Origin: an uncultured Clostridia bacterium
GTDB taxonomy: Bacteria > Bacillota > Clostridia > Christensenellales > UBA1242
DNA length: 64,000 nucleotides
Assembly (NCBI GenBank): GCA_934777505.1
Contig: CAKVNM010000004.1
Span: forward strand, 1 to 64,000
Direction of reading: 5' to 3'
This document shows positions 63,634-64,000 of this stretch, in pieces. Under the pieces are notes generated by a model. It was not told where the DNA came from and did not search any database. It saw only the letters and a list, made by a program, of their open reading frames with translations. The translations under genes were made by a program, and so were the position numbers. Each line of letters begins with the position of its first letter. The stretch's first letter is position 1.

Positions 63634-64000
63634 GTGAACGAAAATTTACAACAAAAACAACAAGTAGTTGCTGAAATCAAGGATAAGTTTTCAAGAGCAA
63701 AAAGTTTGGTATTCGTTGAATACGCTGGAACAACAGTTTCACAAGTAACAGCACTTAGAAGCAATATTAGAAAAGCCAACGCAGAATACAAAGTTTACAA
63801 AAACAAACTTATGCTAAGAGCACTTAAAGAACTTGGTATCACAGGAGTAGATACTCTTGAAGGCACAACCGCAGTTGCAATCAGTTATGATGACGAAGTT
63901 GCACCAGCAAATGTTGTTGTTAACGCAGGAAAAGATAATGCAAACCTAAAAGTTAAGTTTGGTATTATCAATGGTCAAGTTGTTGATGCAAACTATGTTA
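63634..64000 (+). CDS. rplJ: 50S ribosomal protein L10 (cut by window end)
   Basis: 122 complete residues from a GTG start (AAGGAGG upstream), truncated at the right edge. L10 pattern: SLVFVEYAGTTVSQVTALRSNIRKANAEYKVYKNKLMLRAL. It anchors the L7/L12 stalk; rplL is expected just beyond the window. Confidence 0.95.
   Translation, partial: MNENLQQKQQVVAEIKDKFSRAKSLVFVEYAGTTVSQVTALRSNIRKANAEYKVYKNKLMLRALKELGITGVDTLEGTTAVAISYDDEVAPANVVVNAGKDNANLKVKFGIINGQVVDANYV

Overview
The window looks like chromosomal DNA of a low-GC, Gram-positive-type bacterium, most likely an uncultured gut-associated member of the Clostridia/Firmicutes. The support is AT-rich DNA with strong GGAGG ribosome binding sites, intrinsic terminators after most genes, an alpha2-type glycyl-tRNA synthetase, a VanW-type wall protein, the gene order rpmG-secE-nusG-rplK-rplA-(L10 leader)-rplJ, and a prfB gene with the CUU-UGA-C programmed frameshift. 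Species cannot be assigned from the sequence alone.

Bases 1-21600 are an accessory defence island made of at least two stacked mobile segments. The left one (1 to about 13461) carries a six-gene type III restriction-modification cassette with extra parts: a PLD/SNF2-type helicase, a DUF4391 protein, a two-helix membrane protein, Mod, a PIN-like protein and Res. It ends in a large serine recombinase. The right one (about 13451-21591) carries a SIR2-HerA defence pair, a candidate structured RNA, and a C5-methyltransferase/restriction system with two different nucleases and a controller (C) protein with a recognisable C-box operator. It ends in a second large serine recombinase. The 3' ends of both recombinase genes run through the same 11-bp sequence, TAATGGCGGAG. 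At the second copy this sequence includes the 3' end of an intact tRNA-Ser(UGA). The simplest reading is that tRNA-Ser is an integration hotspot at which serine-recombinase elements accrete in tandem.

Bases 21600-24400 are a transition zone: an XRE-type regulator surrounded by TGTCGAA repeats, and a small Ig-like exported protein. From 24400 onward the content is core genome: mscL, a glycosyltransferase, radC, glyS, a P-type ATPase, rmuC, a VanW protein, an M1 peptidase, a WalJ-like metallo-hydrolase, an HtrA protease, prfB, tsaD, dut, surface proteins and lipoproteins of unknown function, gltX, an ABC-F ATPase, trpS, rubrerythrin, typA, dnaB and the ribosomal/transcription operon that runs off the right edge inside rplJ. 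The gap between the VanW gene and the M1 peptidase gene holds a dense DnaA-box cluster.

Several core genes (rmuC, tsaD, dut, the ABC-F gene and others) have a TATAAT-type -10 box ending six to nine bases before the ATG and no Shine-Dalgarno sequence. Leaderless transcription therefore seems common here. Terminators and the next gene's promoter sometimes overlap, so the core region is tightly packed.
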